NCBI RefSeq assembly: GCF_002224485.1
Contig: NZ_CP022463.1
Span: forward strand, 278,376-342,375
DNA length: 64,000 nucleotides
Direction of reading: 5' to 3'
Origin: Sinomonas sp. R1AF57
GTDB lineage: Bacteria; Actinomycetota; Actinomycetes; Actinomycetales; Micrococcaceae
Shown: one piece after another, positions 34,876 to 47,118 of the stretch
Layout: each line of letters opens with the position of its first letter
How positions within the stretch are numbered: position 1 is the stretch's first letter
Program-made: the position numbers and the translations under genes
The notes under the pieces: generated by a model
Told to the model about the DNA's origin: nothing
Databases searched by the model: none
Seen by the model: only the letters and a program-made list of their open reading frames with translations

Positions 34876-34919
34876 CGACGCCGGGTGGGCCGGGATGCGG
34901 TCCCAGCCCACCGGCGTCG
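34876..34919 (-). terminator. intercistronic hairpin between aceA and aceB
   Basis: CGACGCCGG(G)TGGGC pairs with GCCCACCGGCGTCG with one bulge and a small inner stem. It could stabilise the aceA part of the transcript or cause partial termination. Confidence 0.5.
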
Positions 34920-34937
34920 TCGGCCTGTGCCGAATCG

Positions 34938-36272
<1,335 letters not shown>

Positions 36273-36453
36273 GGCGGGTCTCCTTCGACTCGGTGCGGTG
36301 ATGGTGCGGCGGTGGTTTCGGCTTCGCCCAACCACCGTGGGCTTCGCTCAACCACCGTGCTGTTCTTCGTGGGAACAACTTTTCCGTGTCTGCAACCCCC
36401 GCAACAGGGAAAAATGCTGGAAAGAAATGCGGATCTTCACGTATTCTCAAGAA

Positions 36454-37998
36454 ATGCCGCGTTCGACGTCGCCCGCCCCCGCCCGCACCCAGCCCGCCGC
36501 CGGGTGGGGCCGCCCCGCAGAGCCGCCCGCCGCCGTCGTGCGCCGGACCGGGACCACCGCGCCCGAAGCGGGCGTCGACGTCATCGCGCTCGGCCGTCGT
36601 GTACGCCACCTGAGGAAGGCCGCCGGGCTCACGCTCGACGACCTGGGCGCCGCGGTGGGCGCGGCCGCGAGCCAGCTCAGCCTCATCGAGAACGGCAAGC
36701 GCGAGCCCAAGCTCAGCCTGCTGCAGCAGCTTGCGGGTGCCCTCGGCGTGGGAGTCGACGCGCTCCTCGGCGCCGAGCCGCCGAGCCGCCGAGCCGCCCT
36801 CGAGATCGAGCTCGAGCGCTACCAGCGCAGCCCCCTCTACGAGAACCTCAACCTGCCCAAGATCCGCGTTTCCTCACGCCTGCCGCTGGACGTGCTCGAG
36901 TCCCAGCTGGGGCTGCTGCGCGAGCTCGAGCGCAAGATGAACGAGCAGGTCGCCACGCCGGAGGAGGCCCGGCGGGCGAACGGCGAGCTGCGCAGGATGA
37001 TGCGCGAGCGCGGCAACTACTTCCCCGAGTACGAGGCAGAGGCGCAGAAGGTCCTCGCCCAGGTCGGCTACACGTCCGGGCCGCTGAGCCAGCACACGAT
37101 CTCCGACATCGCCACGCACCTGGGCTTCACCCTGTACCACGTGGGGGACCTGCCCCACTCGACGCGGTCCGTCACCGACCTGAAGAACCGCAGGATTTAC
37201 CTGACGCACAACCAGCGGTCCGACCACGACCCCCGTTCGGTGCTCCTCCAGGCCCTCGGGCACTACGTCCTCGGGCACGAGACCCCGCGCTCCTACGGGG
37301 ACTTCCTCGCACAGCGCGTTGCGACCAACTACTTCGCCGCCGCGCTCCTCCTCCCCGAGAAGGCCACGGTCGAGTTCCTGCAGCGGGCCAAGGCCGCCAA
37401 GGAGATCTCGGTGGAGGACCTGCGCGACTCGTTCGCGGTGAGCTACGAGACCGCCGCGCACCGGTTCACGAACCTGGCCACCCAGCACCTCGGCCTCACC
37501 ACCCACTTCCAGAAGACCCACCAGTCCGGGATCATCTACAAGGCCTACGAGAACGACGGCGTCAACTTCCCGATGGACCACACCGGCGCGATCGAGGGAC
37601 AGCCCTCGTGCAAGGCCTGGACGAGCCGGGCGGTCTTCGACGTGCCGGACAAGTTCAGCTCCTACAGCCAGTACACGGACACGGTCACAGGCACGTTCTG
37701 GTGCACGGCCCGGACAGAGCGCAGCGCGAGCGGGGAGTTCTCCCTGAGCATCGGGGTCCCGTACCAGCACGTGAAGTGGTTCCGGGGGAGGGAAACGACG
37801 GCGCGCGCCGTCTCACGCTGCCCCGACCCGGACTGCTGCCGCCGCCCGCCCATGGAGCTCAGCGACCACTGGGCCGGCTACGCCTGGCCGTCGGCACGGG
37901 CGCACTCGCACCTGCTCGCGGCCATGCCGCCGGGGGCGTTCCCGGGCGTGGACGAGACCGAGGTCTACTCGTTCCTCGAAGCGCACTCCGGCGCCTGA
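36454..37998 (+). CDS. ramB: RamB/ScfR-type transcriptional regulator of acetate metabolism
   Basis: This 514-residue regulator has an N-terminal XRE helix-turn-helix (LTLDDLGAAVGAAASQLSLIENGKREPKLSLLQQLAGAL). A long IrrE/M78-like middle domain and a C-terminal domain with conserved Cys residues (CPDPDCC) follow. In M78-like relatives the zinc motif reads HELGHYVLGH; here it is ALGHYVLGH, so peptidase activity is unlikely. In corynebacteria RamB represses aceA/aceB and related genes (established). Its divergence from aceA suggests a local autoregulated circuit. ATG 36454 is chosen; ATG 36427 in frame is possible. Confidence 0.85.
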   Translation: MPRSTSPAPARTQPAAGWGRPAEPPAAVVRRTGTTAPEAGVDVIALGRRVRHLRKAAGLTLDDLGAAVGAAASQLSLIENGKREPKLSLLQQLAGALGVGVDALLGAEPPSRRAALEIELERYQRSPLYENLNLPKIRVSSRLPLDVLESQLGLLRELERKMNEQVATPEEARRANGELRRMMRERGNYFPEYEAEAQKVLAQVGYTSGPLSQHTISDIATHLGFTLYHVGDLPHSTRSVTDLKNRRIYLTHNQRSDHDPRSVLLQALGHYVLGHETPRSYGDFLAQRVATNYFAAALLLPEKATVEFLQRAKAAKEISVEDLRDSFAVSYETAAHRFTNLATQHLGLTTHFQKTHQSGIIYKAYENDGVNFPMDHTGAIEGQPSCKAWTSRAVFDVPDKFSSYSQYTDTVTGTFWCTARTERSASGEFSLSIGVPYQHVKWFRGRETTARAVSRCPDPDCCRRPPMELSDHWAGYAWPSARAHSHLLAAMPPGAFPGVDETEVYSFLEAHSGA

Positions 37999-38003
37999 GC
38001 GGA

Positions 38004-38019
38004 CCGGGAGGGGTCCCGG
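38004..38019. terminator. short hairpin between convergent ramB and small gene
   Basis: CCGGGA-GGGG-TCCCGG lies 6 bases after the ramB stop codon and 17 bases from the opposing gene's stop. It is short and has no U-tract. Confidence 0.35.
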
Positions 38020-38035
38020 GCGGGAACGCCGGAGC

Positions 38036-38269
38036 TCAGCCGGGGAAGGGCGCGGCCGGGATGTCCGCCTTGCCGTCGTGGTCGCCGTCGCCGTAGGCCC
38101 GCATGGCGATGCGCTCCGCGAGTTCCTCGTTCATCTCGTAGGGGGGAACCTGCCGGAACGCATGGACCTCGCGCTTGCCGGGCTTCTGCCTTGCCTCGGC
38201 TGTCGCACCCGTTTCCGACACGGGCTGGGCTTCGTGATCGGAATCCGTGCGCTTCTTGAACAGGCTCAT
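38036..38269 (-). CDS. small uncharacterised charged protein
   Basis: A 77-residue protein. ATG 38267-38269 follows a strong GGGAGGTCAGG site, which decides the start. It is hydrophilic (MSLFKKRTDSD, KREVHAFRQVPPYEMNEELAERIAMRAYG) with no membrane segment. The function is unknown. Confidence 0.6.
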   Translation of the reverse strand: MSLFKKRTDSDHEAQPVSETGATAEARQKPGKREVHAFRQVPPYEMNEELAERIAMRAYGDGDHDGKADIPAAPFPG

Positions 38270-38391
38270 CCTGACCTCCCGTAGGTGGATCACATCACCT
38301 TTTCACGATACGCCGGGGGACTGGGAAGTCTAGGGGAGCATGGCCGTGATGCCCCGGGCGCCGCCGTCCCACGGCGTGGGCGGCCGCAGTC

Positions 38392-39339
38392 TCAGCCGTG
38401 GAACGCGCGGTACGCTTCTTCCGCCGCGGGGTGCAGGGGGATGCCGCTGGTGTTGATGAGGGTCTCCGGGCTCAGGAACTGCACGCCGAGGCTCGAGGCC
38501 GGCACGAGCTCGTTCGCGTGCTGCAGCAGCAGGTCCACGGTCGCGCGGACCACCTCCGCGCCGAGGTCCTCGCGGCAGAGCAGCAGGTTGGCGACTCCCA
38601 CCGTCCACACGGCCGGGATGCCCTGGTAGCTGTCCTCCTGGACCAGCACCCGGTCGTAGAAGCCGCCGTAGGCTGCCCGGATGGCCGGGATGAGCGGGGA
38701 GAGGTCCAGCAGGCGCAGGCTCACCTCCTTCGTCGCCGCGGCGATCGCGGCGGTCGGGACGCCGCCGGACCAGAAGAGCGCCTCGACGGTCCCGCTCCGC
38801 AGCGCGGCGAGCCCCTGGTTCAGCCCGAGCGGCATCGCGCGGACCGTGATTCCCGCCGCGTCGAGCAGGCGGTGCGCCGTGAGCGACGTCCCCGAGCGTG
38901 GATCGCCCACGGCGACCGCGTGGCCCGCGAGATCCGTCACAGCTGCGATGCCGCTGTCGGTGCGCACGACGCAGTGGACGTAGTTCTCGTACACCTTGCC
39001 GAGGGCGGTCATCCCCCCGCCGCGCTGGACCGCGGCGTCCGCGAGCGCGATGGCCAGCGTGGCCTCGCCGCGGGCGAGCCGGTCCATGTTGTCCAGGCTG
39101 CCGCCGGTCTCGAGGGCGGACGCCTCCGCCGCTACGCCGTGGCGGCGGAGGGAGCCCGCGAGGAGGGTCGCGAACTCGAGGTAGAAGCCGCCGGGCTCGC
39201 CGCCGGCGACGGTCATCGTCCCTCCCGGCGGGTTCGGGCCGCAGGCCGCGGCCGGGAGCACGGCGCCGGCGAGGGCAGCCGCGAGACCCGCGCGGAGGGC
39301 AGTCCGGCGGGGGAAGCCTCCTGAGGCGGAATCAGGCAT
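38392..39339 (-). CDS. TAXI-type solute-binding lipoprotein, probably a sensor subunit
   Basis: This 315-residue exported protein has a twin-Arg N-terminus (FPRRTALRAG) and a lipobox ending AAAC at Cys33. It has the TAXI (TRAP-associated extracytoplasmic immunogenic) fold: GGEPGGFYLEFATLLAG, TGGSLDNMDRLARGEATLAIALADAA, VGDPRSGTSLTAHRLLDAAGI. No TRAP membrane subunits are nearby. Its start overlaps the end of the sensor kinase by 8 bp, so it probably presents ligand to the kinase rather than serving transport. Ligands of the family include carboxylates such as glutamate or 2-oxoglutarate. Confidence 0.85.
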   Translation of the reverse strand: MPDSASGGFPRRTALRAGLAAALAGAVLPAAACGPNPPGGTMTVAGGEPGGFYLEFATLLAGSLRRHGVAAEASALETGGSLDNMDRLARGEATLAIALADAAVQRGGGMTALGKVYENYVHCVVRTDSGIAAVTDLAGHAVAVGDPRSGTSLTAHRLLDAAGITVRAMPLGLNQGLAALRSGTVEALFWSGGVPTAAIAAATKEVSLRLLDLSPLIPAIRAAYGGFYDRVLVQEDSYQGIPAVWTVGVANLLLCREDLGAEVVRATVDLLLQHANELVPASSLGVQFLSPETLINTSGIPLHPAAEEAYRAFHG

Positions 39340-40804
39340 CGGTGGCCTCCACGCCGTCGTGCGGGAGGGCGCCGTCGTGCGCGGCAGCCGGCGCGGCGCT
39401 GGGCGCGGCGGGGAACTCCAGCCGGGCGACGAGGCCGTGCGGCTCGGCGGCGGCGAGGGCGAGCCGCCCGCCGTTCGCACCGGCGAGCCGCTCCACGATG
39501 GTGAGCCCGAGCCCGGTGCCGCGGGTGTCCCGGTTGCGCGGCGACCGCCAGAAGCGGGTCGTCGAGGAGGCGAGCTCCTCGGGGGAGAGGCCGGGGCCGT
39601 CGTCGGCCACCTCGATCGCCACCGCGCCGTCCCCGGCTGCCGCGCTGACCCGGATGCGGGCGCCGGGGGCGTACTTGACGGCGTTCTCGAGCAGCTCGCC
39701 GACCATGTCCGCGAGGTCCGAGCTGTTGCACACAAGCCGCAGCGGCGGGACGGGGGCGTCCTCGAGCACGAGCCGTGCCCCGGAGCGGGCCGCGGCGGGC
39801 GCGGCCCGCTCGACGGCCTCCTGGAGCACCGTCCAGGGATCCAGGAGCGCTGCGCGCTCACCCAACGAGGCGCCCGCGCCGCCGGGCCCGGAGCCCTCGT
39901 GGACCCTGTGCTCGGCGGCGGCGAGGCGAAGCAGCCCGTCCAGGATCTCCTCGACGTGCTCGAGCTCGTTCGTCACGCCCGCCGCCGCGGCCCGCTGGGA
40001 CGGGGTCGTGAGCTCGAGCGCCAGGAGGTCCGCCCGCAGGCGCAGCGCGCCGATGGGGTTGCGGAGCTGGTGGGAGGCATCCGCGATGAGCTGCCGCTGG
40101 GCCTCCATGCTCGCTCCGACGTGCTCTGCCATCGCCGAGAAGGCCCGGCTGAGCTCCTGCAGCTCGGGCGGGCCCTCCCCGCGCAGCCGGGTGGCCCGCC
40201 CGGACTCCTCGAAGTCGGCGACGGCGGCCGTGAGCCGGTGCACGGGCCGCAGCACCCACCCGGTGGCCCGCTCGGCGCCGACGATGAGGAGCGCCCACCC
40301 CGCCAGCGCCCCGAGGCCCACGAGGAGCCAGCGTTCGCGCAGCTTCTGCTCGGCCGCGCCCAGATCGACGTCCAGCACCGCCTCGCCGAGCACCTGGCTC
40401 GCCGTCCCGAAGGAGCGGGCGACCACCTCGGACCGCGGGCCGAACGGCTGCACGGGCGCGAGTGTCGTGTCGCTGAGGTTGAGCCGGGCACGGCCGAGCG
40501 CATCGCGCACGTCCGGGCGGTCGGGGCTGAGGCCGCCGGAGGCCAGCGTCGCCTGCGGGGTGCGGATGACGATCCCCTCGCCGTAGAGCGCCGAGTACCG
40601 GTCCATCTCGCGCTGCAGCTGGGACGTCTCCCCAGACGCCACCGCGTCATCCGCGACCTGCGCGAACCGGTTGAGCGCCGCGACGCGGTTGATCTGCAGC
40701 TCCTGGGTCAGCTCGCGGCTGACGGAGGCGAGGATCGAGGCGGAGACCACTGCGACGATGAGGATCGAGAACAGGCTCAGGATGCCCAGCACCCGCAGCC
40801 TCAC
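39332..40804 (-). CDS. sensor histidine kinase of the TAXI-linked system
   Basis: This 490-residue membrane kinase has TM1 at about 7-28, an extracytoplasmic domain to about 160, TM2 at about 163-183 and a HAMP linker. Its HisKA domain has H-box IADASHQLRNPIGALRLRADLLAL and its HATPase domain has ELLENAVKYAP, DDGPGLSPEE and GTGLGLTIVERL. The C-terminal tail contains two copies of the GCCGTCGTGC motif (39353, 39371), encoding His-Asp-Gly. It overlaps the response regulator by 4 bp and the TAXI gene by 8 bp. Confidence 0.92.
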   Translation of the reverse strand: MRLRVLGILSLFSILIVAVVSASILASVSRELTQELQINRVAALNRFAQVADDAVASGETSQLQREMDRYSALYGEGIVIRTPQATLASGGLSPDRPDVRDALGRARLNLSDTTLAPVQPFGPRSEVVARSFGTASQVLGEAVLDVDLGAAEQKLRERWLLVGLGALAGWALLIVGAERATGWVLRPVHRLTAAVADFEESGRATRLRGEGPPELQELSRAFSAMAEHVGASMEAQRQLIADASHQLRNPIGALRLRADLLALELTTPSQRAAAAGVTNELEHVEEILDGLLRLAAAEHRVHEGSGPGGAGASLGERAALLDPWTVLQEAVERAAPAAARSGARLVLEDAPVPPLRLVCNSSDLADMVGELLENAVKYAPGARIRVSAAAGDGAVAIEVADDGPGLSPEELASSTTRFWRSPRNRDTRGTGLGLTIVERLAGANGGRLALAAAEPHGLVARLEFPAAPSAAPAAAHDGALPHDGVEATDA

Positions 40805-41493
40805 GCGGTCGTCCCCTGGCCCGGGACGCCGCCCTCGATGCGGTACCCCACGCCGCGGACGTTGATGATGAATCCCGGCAGCCCGAGCTTGGACCGCAGG
40901 CCGCTCAGGTGGACGTCGAGGGAGCGGGAGCTGGCGAGGAATGCGTCCCCCCAGAGCGCATCCAGGATCTGCTCCCGTGTCACGACCGAGCCGGCGTGCC
41001 TGGCCAGGAGCGCGAGGAGCTCGAACTCGGTCGCGGTGAGGTTCAGCTCCCGGGGCCCGACGGCGGCCACTCGCCGGTCGAGGTCGACGCTCACCTCCCC
41101 GGCCTGGAGCCGGTGCGGCTCGGTGCCGCCCCCGCGCGCCGCGCGCCGGGCCACCGCCTCGATGCGGGCGAGCAGCTCGATGAGCTTGACCGGCTTGACG
41201 AGGTAGTCGTCCGCGCCGGAGCGGAGGCCGAGGACCACGCTGCGCTCGTCGTCGCGCGCGGTGAGGATGAGGATGGGCGCGTCGGTGACCTGGCGCAGCT
41301 TGCGGAGCACCTCGAGGCCGTCCATGTCGGGAAGGCCGAGGTCGAGCAGGATCATGTCGTGCTCGCGGTGCGCGAGGAGGGCGTCCGCCCCGCGGCCCAC
41401 GCGGGCCGCCTGATGCCCCGCGGAGCGGGCGGAGGCCAGCAGCGCGGAGGCCATCGCGTCGTCGTCCTCGACGATCAGCACCCGCATTGACAT
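40801..41493 (-). CDS. OmpR-family response regulator of the TAXI-linked system
   Basis: This 230-residue regulator has a receiver (LIVEDDDAMA, phospho-Asp in MILLDLGLPDMDG, ILTARDD, LVKPVKLIEL) and a winged helix (LTATEFELLALLARHAGSVVTREQILDALWG). It is the first gene of the regulator-kinase-TAXI operon and divergent from an MHS transporter that it probably controls. ATG 41485-41487 is an alternative start. Confidence 0.93.
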   Translation of the reverse strand: MSMRVLIVEDDDAMASALLASARSAGHQAARVGRGADALLAHREHDMILLDLGLPDMDGLEVLRKLRQVTDAPILILTARDDERSVVLGLRSGADDYLVKPVKLIELLARIEAVARRAARGGGTEPHRLQAGEVSVDLDRRVAAVGPRELNLTATEFELLALLARHAGSVVTREQILDALWGDAFLASSRSLDVHLSGLRSKLGLPGFIINVRGVGYRIEGGVPGQGTTA

Positions 41494-41533
41494 TCCCTCC
41501 GCATCCCCGCCCGAGACTACCCGAGCCGAAGAC

Positions 41534-41551
41534 TTAAGGAACTGTTAGGAA
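41534..41551 (+). promoter_or_regulatory. direct repeats, possible response-regulator site
   Basis: TTAAGGAA and TTAGGAA are spaced 11 bp apart in the 109-bp region between the divergent regulator and transporter genes, the arrangement OmpR-type dimers bind. Confidence 0.4.
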
Positions 41552-41602
41552 TGCGCCCTCCGGCTTGGGGCAGTGTCCCGCGTCACCCTAGCGTCGGTGT
41601 CC

Positions 41603-43021
41603 ATGAGCATCACACACCCCGGGTCTTCGAGCAGCGCTGCTCAGACCAGGCGAGCCATCGCCAACACCCTCAAGGGCTCCGCAGGGAACCTCATCGAGTG
41701 GTACGACCTCTACGTCTATGCGGCGTTCTCGGCGTACTTCGCGAGCTACTTCTTCAACGCGAAGGATCCTGCCCAGGCGCAGATCGATGCGTACCTCACG
41801 TTCGCGCTCACCTTCCTCATGCGTCCCGTCGGCTCGTGGTTCTTCGGCCGCTACGCGGACCGCCACGGCCGCCGCGCCGCCCTGACGCTCAGCGTGAGCC
41901 TCATGGGCGTCGGCTCGCTGCTCGTCGCGGTGCTGCCCGGCACCGCCCAGATCGGCGTGTGGTCCACCGTCCTCATGTACGCGTCGCGCCTGCTGCAGGG
42001 CTTCTCCGTGGGCGGCGAGTACGGCACGAGCGCCACCTACATGTCCGAGGTTGCGACCGCGAAGCGCCGCGGCTTCTTCTCGAGCTTCCAGTACGTGACG
42101 CTCGTGGGCGGGCAGGTCCTCGCGCTCCTCTCACTCGTGATCCTCCAGTCCACGCTCGGCGAGGCCGACCTCAAGGCGTGGGGCTGGCGCATCCCCTTCG
42201 CGATCGGCGCCGTCGCCGCCCTGATCGTCCTGTGGCTGCGCCGCACCATGGACGAGACCATCTCCATGGAACAGGTCGCTGCTGCGAAGGGCCATGGCTC
42301 CGCGTCCGGTGAGGGGGGCGAGTTCGAGGCGGTCCAGCCCGGAACGCTCAAGCTCCTCTTCACCAAGCACTGGAAGCCGTTCGCCGTCGTCGTGTTCCTG
42401 ACCATGGGCGGCACCTGCGCGTTCTACCTCTACACGACCTACATCCTGAGCTTCATGAACAACGTCTCGGGCATCCCGAAGACGCAGACCTCGGTGATCA
42501 ACTTCTGGGCGCTGTTCGTGTTCATGCTCCTGCAGCCGGTGTTCGGGCTGCTCTCGGACAAGCTCGGCCGCCGCCCGCAGCTGATCGTGTTCGGCGTCCT
42601 CGGCGCCATCTTCACCTGGCCGATCATGTCCACCCTCGCCGGGGTCAAGGACCCGATGATCGCGTTCCTGCTCATGCTCGCGGGCCTCGTCATCGTGGTG
42701 AACTACACCTCGATCAGCGCCCTCGTGAAGGCAGAGCTCTTCCCGTCCTCCGTCCGCGCCCTCGGCGTTGGCCTGGGCTACGCCGTGGCGAACTCGCTGT
42801 TCGGCGGCACGGTGCCGTTCATCGGCGAGTGGCTCTCCAGCGCCGGGCACAAGGAGTGGCTGTTCACCTACGTGACCATCACCATCGTGATCTCGCTCGT
42901 GGTGTACATCTTCTTCCTGCCGAACAAGAAGCACACCCCGCTCGACGCCGAGTTCGGCGCCGCGTTCGGCGCCTCCGCCACCGCGGACGACGACGGCCGC
43001 GAACCTTCCCGGGTCGGCTGA
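41603..43021 (+). CDS. MHS-family organic-acid:H+ symporter
   Basis: This 472-residue, 12-helix major facilitator protein is close to KgtP/ShiA/ProP-type metabolite:H+ symporters. It shows GSAGNLIEWYDLYVYAAFSAYFAS, the loop signature GRYADRHGRRAAL, and RLLQGFSVGGEYGTSATYMSE in helices 4-5. The substrate is probably a carboxylate such as 2-oxoglutarate. ATG 41603 is preferred over 41573, which lacks a ribosome-binding site. Control by the divergent regulator is inferred. Confidence 0.9.
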   Translation: MSITHPGSSSSAAQTRRAIANTLKGSAGNLIEWYDLYVYAAFSAYFASYFFNAKDPAQAQIDAYLTFALTFLMRPVGSWFFGRYADRHGRRAALTLSVSLMGVGSLLVAVLPGTAQIGVWSTVLMYASRLLQGFSVGGEYGTSATYMSEVATAKRRGFFSSFQYVTLVGGQVLALLSLVILQSTLGEADLKAWGWRIPFAIGAVAALIVLWLRRTMDETISMEQVAAAKGHGSASGEGGEFEAVQPGTLKLLFTKHWKPFAVVVFLTMGGTCAFYLYTTYILSFMNNVSGIPKTQTSVINFWALFVFMLLQPVFGLLSDKLGRRPQLIVFGVLGAIFTWPIMSTLAGVKDPMIAFLLMLAGLVIVVNYTSISALVKAELFPSSVRALGVGLGYAVANSLFGGTVPFIGEWLSSAGHKEWLFTYVTITIVISLVVYIFFLPNKKHTPLDAEFGAAFGASATADDDGREPSRVG

Positions 43022-43037
43022 CCCGGACTCGTCTGAA

Positions 43038-43087
43038 GGTCACGTCCTGTTGGTCTATGTCCTGTCATTGACCAACAGGACGTGACC
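43038..43087. terminator. 18-bp perfect inverted repeat after the MHS gene
   Basis: GGTCACGTCCTGTTGGTC (43038-43055) and its exact complement (43070-43087) are separated by 14 bases. It can act as terminator of the MHS gene. It may belong to the dispersed repeats discussed in the findings. Confidence 0.75.
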
Positions 43088-43148
43088 CTTAGACGGGGGA
43101 GAGGACGGGGCAGAGGGGAGACGGGGAAGAGGTGGAAGAATACTCGCC

Positions 43149-43841
43149 GTGAAGTCCCCCGCACGCTACGCGTCCATCGGCAGCCCCTTCTTCGCCGTGT
43201 TCCTCGCGTCCATGGCCGTGGTCCTCATCCTGAGCAACATCGGAGCCTCGAAGGGCGTCCAGCTCGGCCCGATCATCACCGACGGCGGCTTCTTCCTGTT
43301 CCCGCTCGCGTACATCCTCGGTGATGTGGTGAGCGAGGTGTACGGCTTCCGGGCCGCTCGGACCGCCATCGTGACGACGTTCTCGCTCTCGCTCTTCGCC
43401 TCCGCCTGCTACTGGGCCATCATCGCCCTGCCCGGGTTCGACGACGAGTTCGGCGCCGCGAAGCAGGCCGCCCTCGAGGGCGCGCTGGGCCCGGTGCCGC
43501 AGATCGTCGTCGGCTCCCTCCTCGCGTTCCTCGCGGGCCAGCTGACCAACTCCTGGATCCTCGTGAAGATGAAGGCGCAGGTGGGCGAGCGCACCCTGTG
43601 GGCCCGCCTCATGGGCTCCTCGGTGGCCGGTGAGTTCATCGACACGCTCATCTTCTGCGCGGTCGCGGCCCCCGTCATCGGAATCGCGGACGCCGGCGCG
43701 TTCGTCAACTACGTCCTGGTCGGGTTCGTCTACAAGACCGGCGTCGAGTTCCTCTTCGTCCCGGTCACCTCCCTCGTGATCCGGTGGGTGAAGCGTCTCG
43801 AGCCGAGCTACGCCGTCGCGACCGAACGTGTCCACGCCTAG
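43149..43841 (+). CDS. queuosine-precursor transporter (YhhQ/QPTR family)
   Basis: This 230-residue membrane protein has about six helices, with SNIGASKGVQLGPIITDGGFFLFPLAYILGDVVSEVYGFRAAR and LTNSWILVKMK, the conserved blocks of the YhhQ (ECF-like vitamin/queuine precursor) family. It imports preQ0, preQ1 or queuine. The tgt gene 1.3 kb away supports this. It starts at GTG 43149. Confidence 0.92.
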   Translation: MKSPARYASIGSPFFAVFLASMAVVLILSNIGASKGVQLGPIITDGGFFLFPLAYILGDVVSEVYGFRAARTAIVTTFSLSLFASACYWAIIALPGFDDEFGAAKQAALEGALGPVPQIVVGSLLAFLAGQLTNSWILVKMKAQVGERTLWARLMGSSVAGEFIDTLIFCAVAAPVIGIADAGAFVNYVLVGFVYKTGVEFLFVPVTSLVIRWVKRLEPSYAVATERVHA

Positions 43842-43880
43842 TACGCCCTTTCGGCCACGGACCGTCCCCGTGATACGAAC

Positions 43881-45116
43881 ATGGGGATGACCCCCCGTCC
43901 CAGCCCCGCCTCCGCTGCCACCCGCCCACCCCGCCGGACCGCCGGCGTCGGACTGCTCCTGGTCTCGATCGGCCTCATCGCCCTGACCATGCGCGGCCCC
44001 TTCGTCGCAGTGGCGCCCGTGGTGCGCCACCTCGAGGACGAACTGGGCCTCTCGGCGTGGGAGCTCGGGCTGCTGACGGGCATCCCCGTCCTGTGCTTCG
44101 CCCTCGCCTCACCTCTCGCCTCCCTCTCCGCCCGGCGCCTAGGGGCGGAGGTGGCCGTGACGCTGAACCTCCTCGGCGTGCTGGCCGGGGTCGTGCTCCG
44201 CTCGCTCGACGGCACGGTCGTGACGATGCTCGGCACGGTCCTCCTCGGTGTTGCCATCACGGTCGGCAACATCGCCGTCCCGCTCATCATCCGGCGCGAC
44301 TTCACCCCCGCCCGCCAGGGCATGGCGATGGGCGTCTACACGGCCGCGCTCAACGTCGGCTCGTTCGTGACGTCCGTGGCGTCGGCACCCCTCGCGGACG
44401 CGTGGGGCTGGCGGCTGTCGCTCGCCTCGAGCGCCCTCTTCGCCGTCGTGGCCCTCGTGTTCTGGGCGGCCGCGGTGGGGGTGCGCCGCGCCGCGGTTCC
44501 CGAACCCGTCGCCGCCGAGGGAGGCAGGACGCACGACGGCGGCCGCCGCCGGGGCGTCGCCGTCACCGTTGCGCTGGTGGTCGGCTTCGGCGGTCAGGCC
44601 TTCTCCTACTACGGCGTCACCGCATGGCTGCCGAGCCTCCTGTCCGACGAGCTCGGGCTGTCCTCGACGTCGGCCGGCGCCGGGGCGTCGCTGTTCCAGA
44701 TCCTCGCCATCGTCGGCGCGCTCGGCACGCCGCTCCTGGCCCGCCGTGCCGGGACCATGACCGCCGTCGTGACGCTCGGCGTGCTGTGGCTCGCCGTTCC
44801 GGTGGGGCTTCTGGCCGCGCCGAGCCTGTGGGCGGTGTGGTCCTCGCTGGGCGGCGCCGCGCAGGGCGGGGGCATCACCCTGATCTTCAGCGCCATCCTC
44901 GCGATCGCCCGGGACCAGGCCTCCGCGGGACGCATGTCCGCGATCGTGCAGGGGGTCGGCTACGCGTTCGGGGCGGTGGCGCCCACGCTCATCGGGTCCG
45001 TCCACGCCGCGGCAGGATCGTGGACGCCGCCGCTGCTCATGGTGCTCGGGTCGGTCCTGTGCTTCGCGGTGGGGACGTTCGCCGGCCTGCGGATGGCCGC
45101 CCACCGGCGAGGCTGA
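43881..45116 (+). CDS. MFS transporter, CynX/NimT type
   Basis: This 411-residue, 12-helix carrier has LIALTMRGPFVAVAPVVRHLEDELGLS and GLLTGIPVLCFALASPLASLSARRLG, the cyanate/nitroimidazole transporter-like pattern. The central loop carries GRTHDGGRR, encoded by a copy of the GCACGACGGC motif. No ribosome-binding site is obvious; ATG 43887 is an alternative start. The substrate is unknown; its place between the queuosine transporter and tgt may be coincidental. Confidence 0.87.
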   Translation: MGMTPRPSPASAATRPPRRTAGVGLLLVSIGLIALTMRGPFVAVAPVVRHLEDELGLSAWELGLLTGIPVLCFALASPLASLSARRLGAEVAVTLNLLGVLAGVVLRSLDGTVVTMLGTVLLGVAITVGNIAVPLIIRRDFTPARQGMAMGVYTAALNVGSFVTSVASAPLADAWGWRLSLASSALFAVVALVFWAAAVGVRRAAVPEPVAAEGGRTHDGGRRRGVAVTVALVVGFGGQAFSYYGVTAWLPSLLSDELGLSSTSAGAGASLFQILAIVGALGTPLLARRAGTMTAVVTLGVLWLAVPVGLLAAPSLWAVWSSLGGAAQGGGITLIFSAILAIARDQASAGRMSAIVQGVGYAFGAVAPTLIGSVHAAAGSWTPPLLMVLGSVLCFAVGTFAGLRMAAHRRG

Positions 45117-45138
45117 GCCGGGCACACGCCGTCGTGCG

Positions 45139-47053
<1,915 letters not shown>

Positions 47054-47097
47054 CGCCCGAGGCAGGGACACCCGGGTTGATTTGTGCGCGCCCATGA

Positions 47098-47116
47098 TTC
47101 CGACGTACTGTCGGAA
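47098..47116. promoter_or_regulatory. first TetR operator of the ABC exporter
   Basis: TTCCGAC-GTACT-GTCGGAA has perfect 7-bp arms. It is followed two bases later by a second palindrome with the same half-sites. Confidence 0.8.
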
Positions 47117-47118
47117 TG

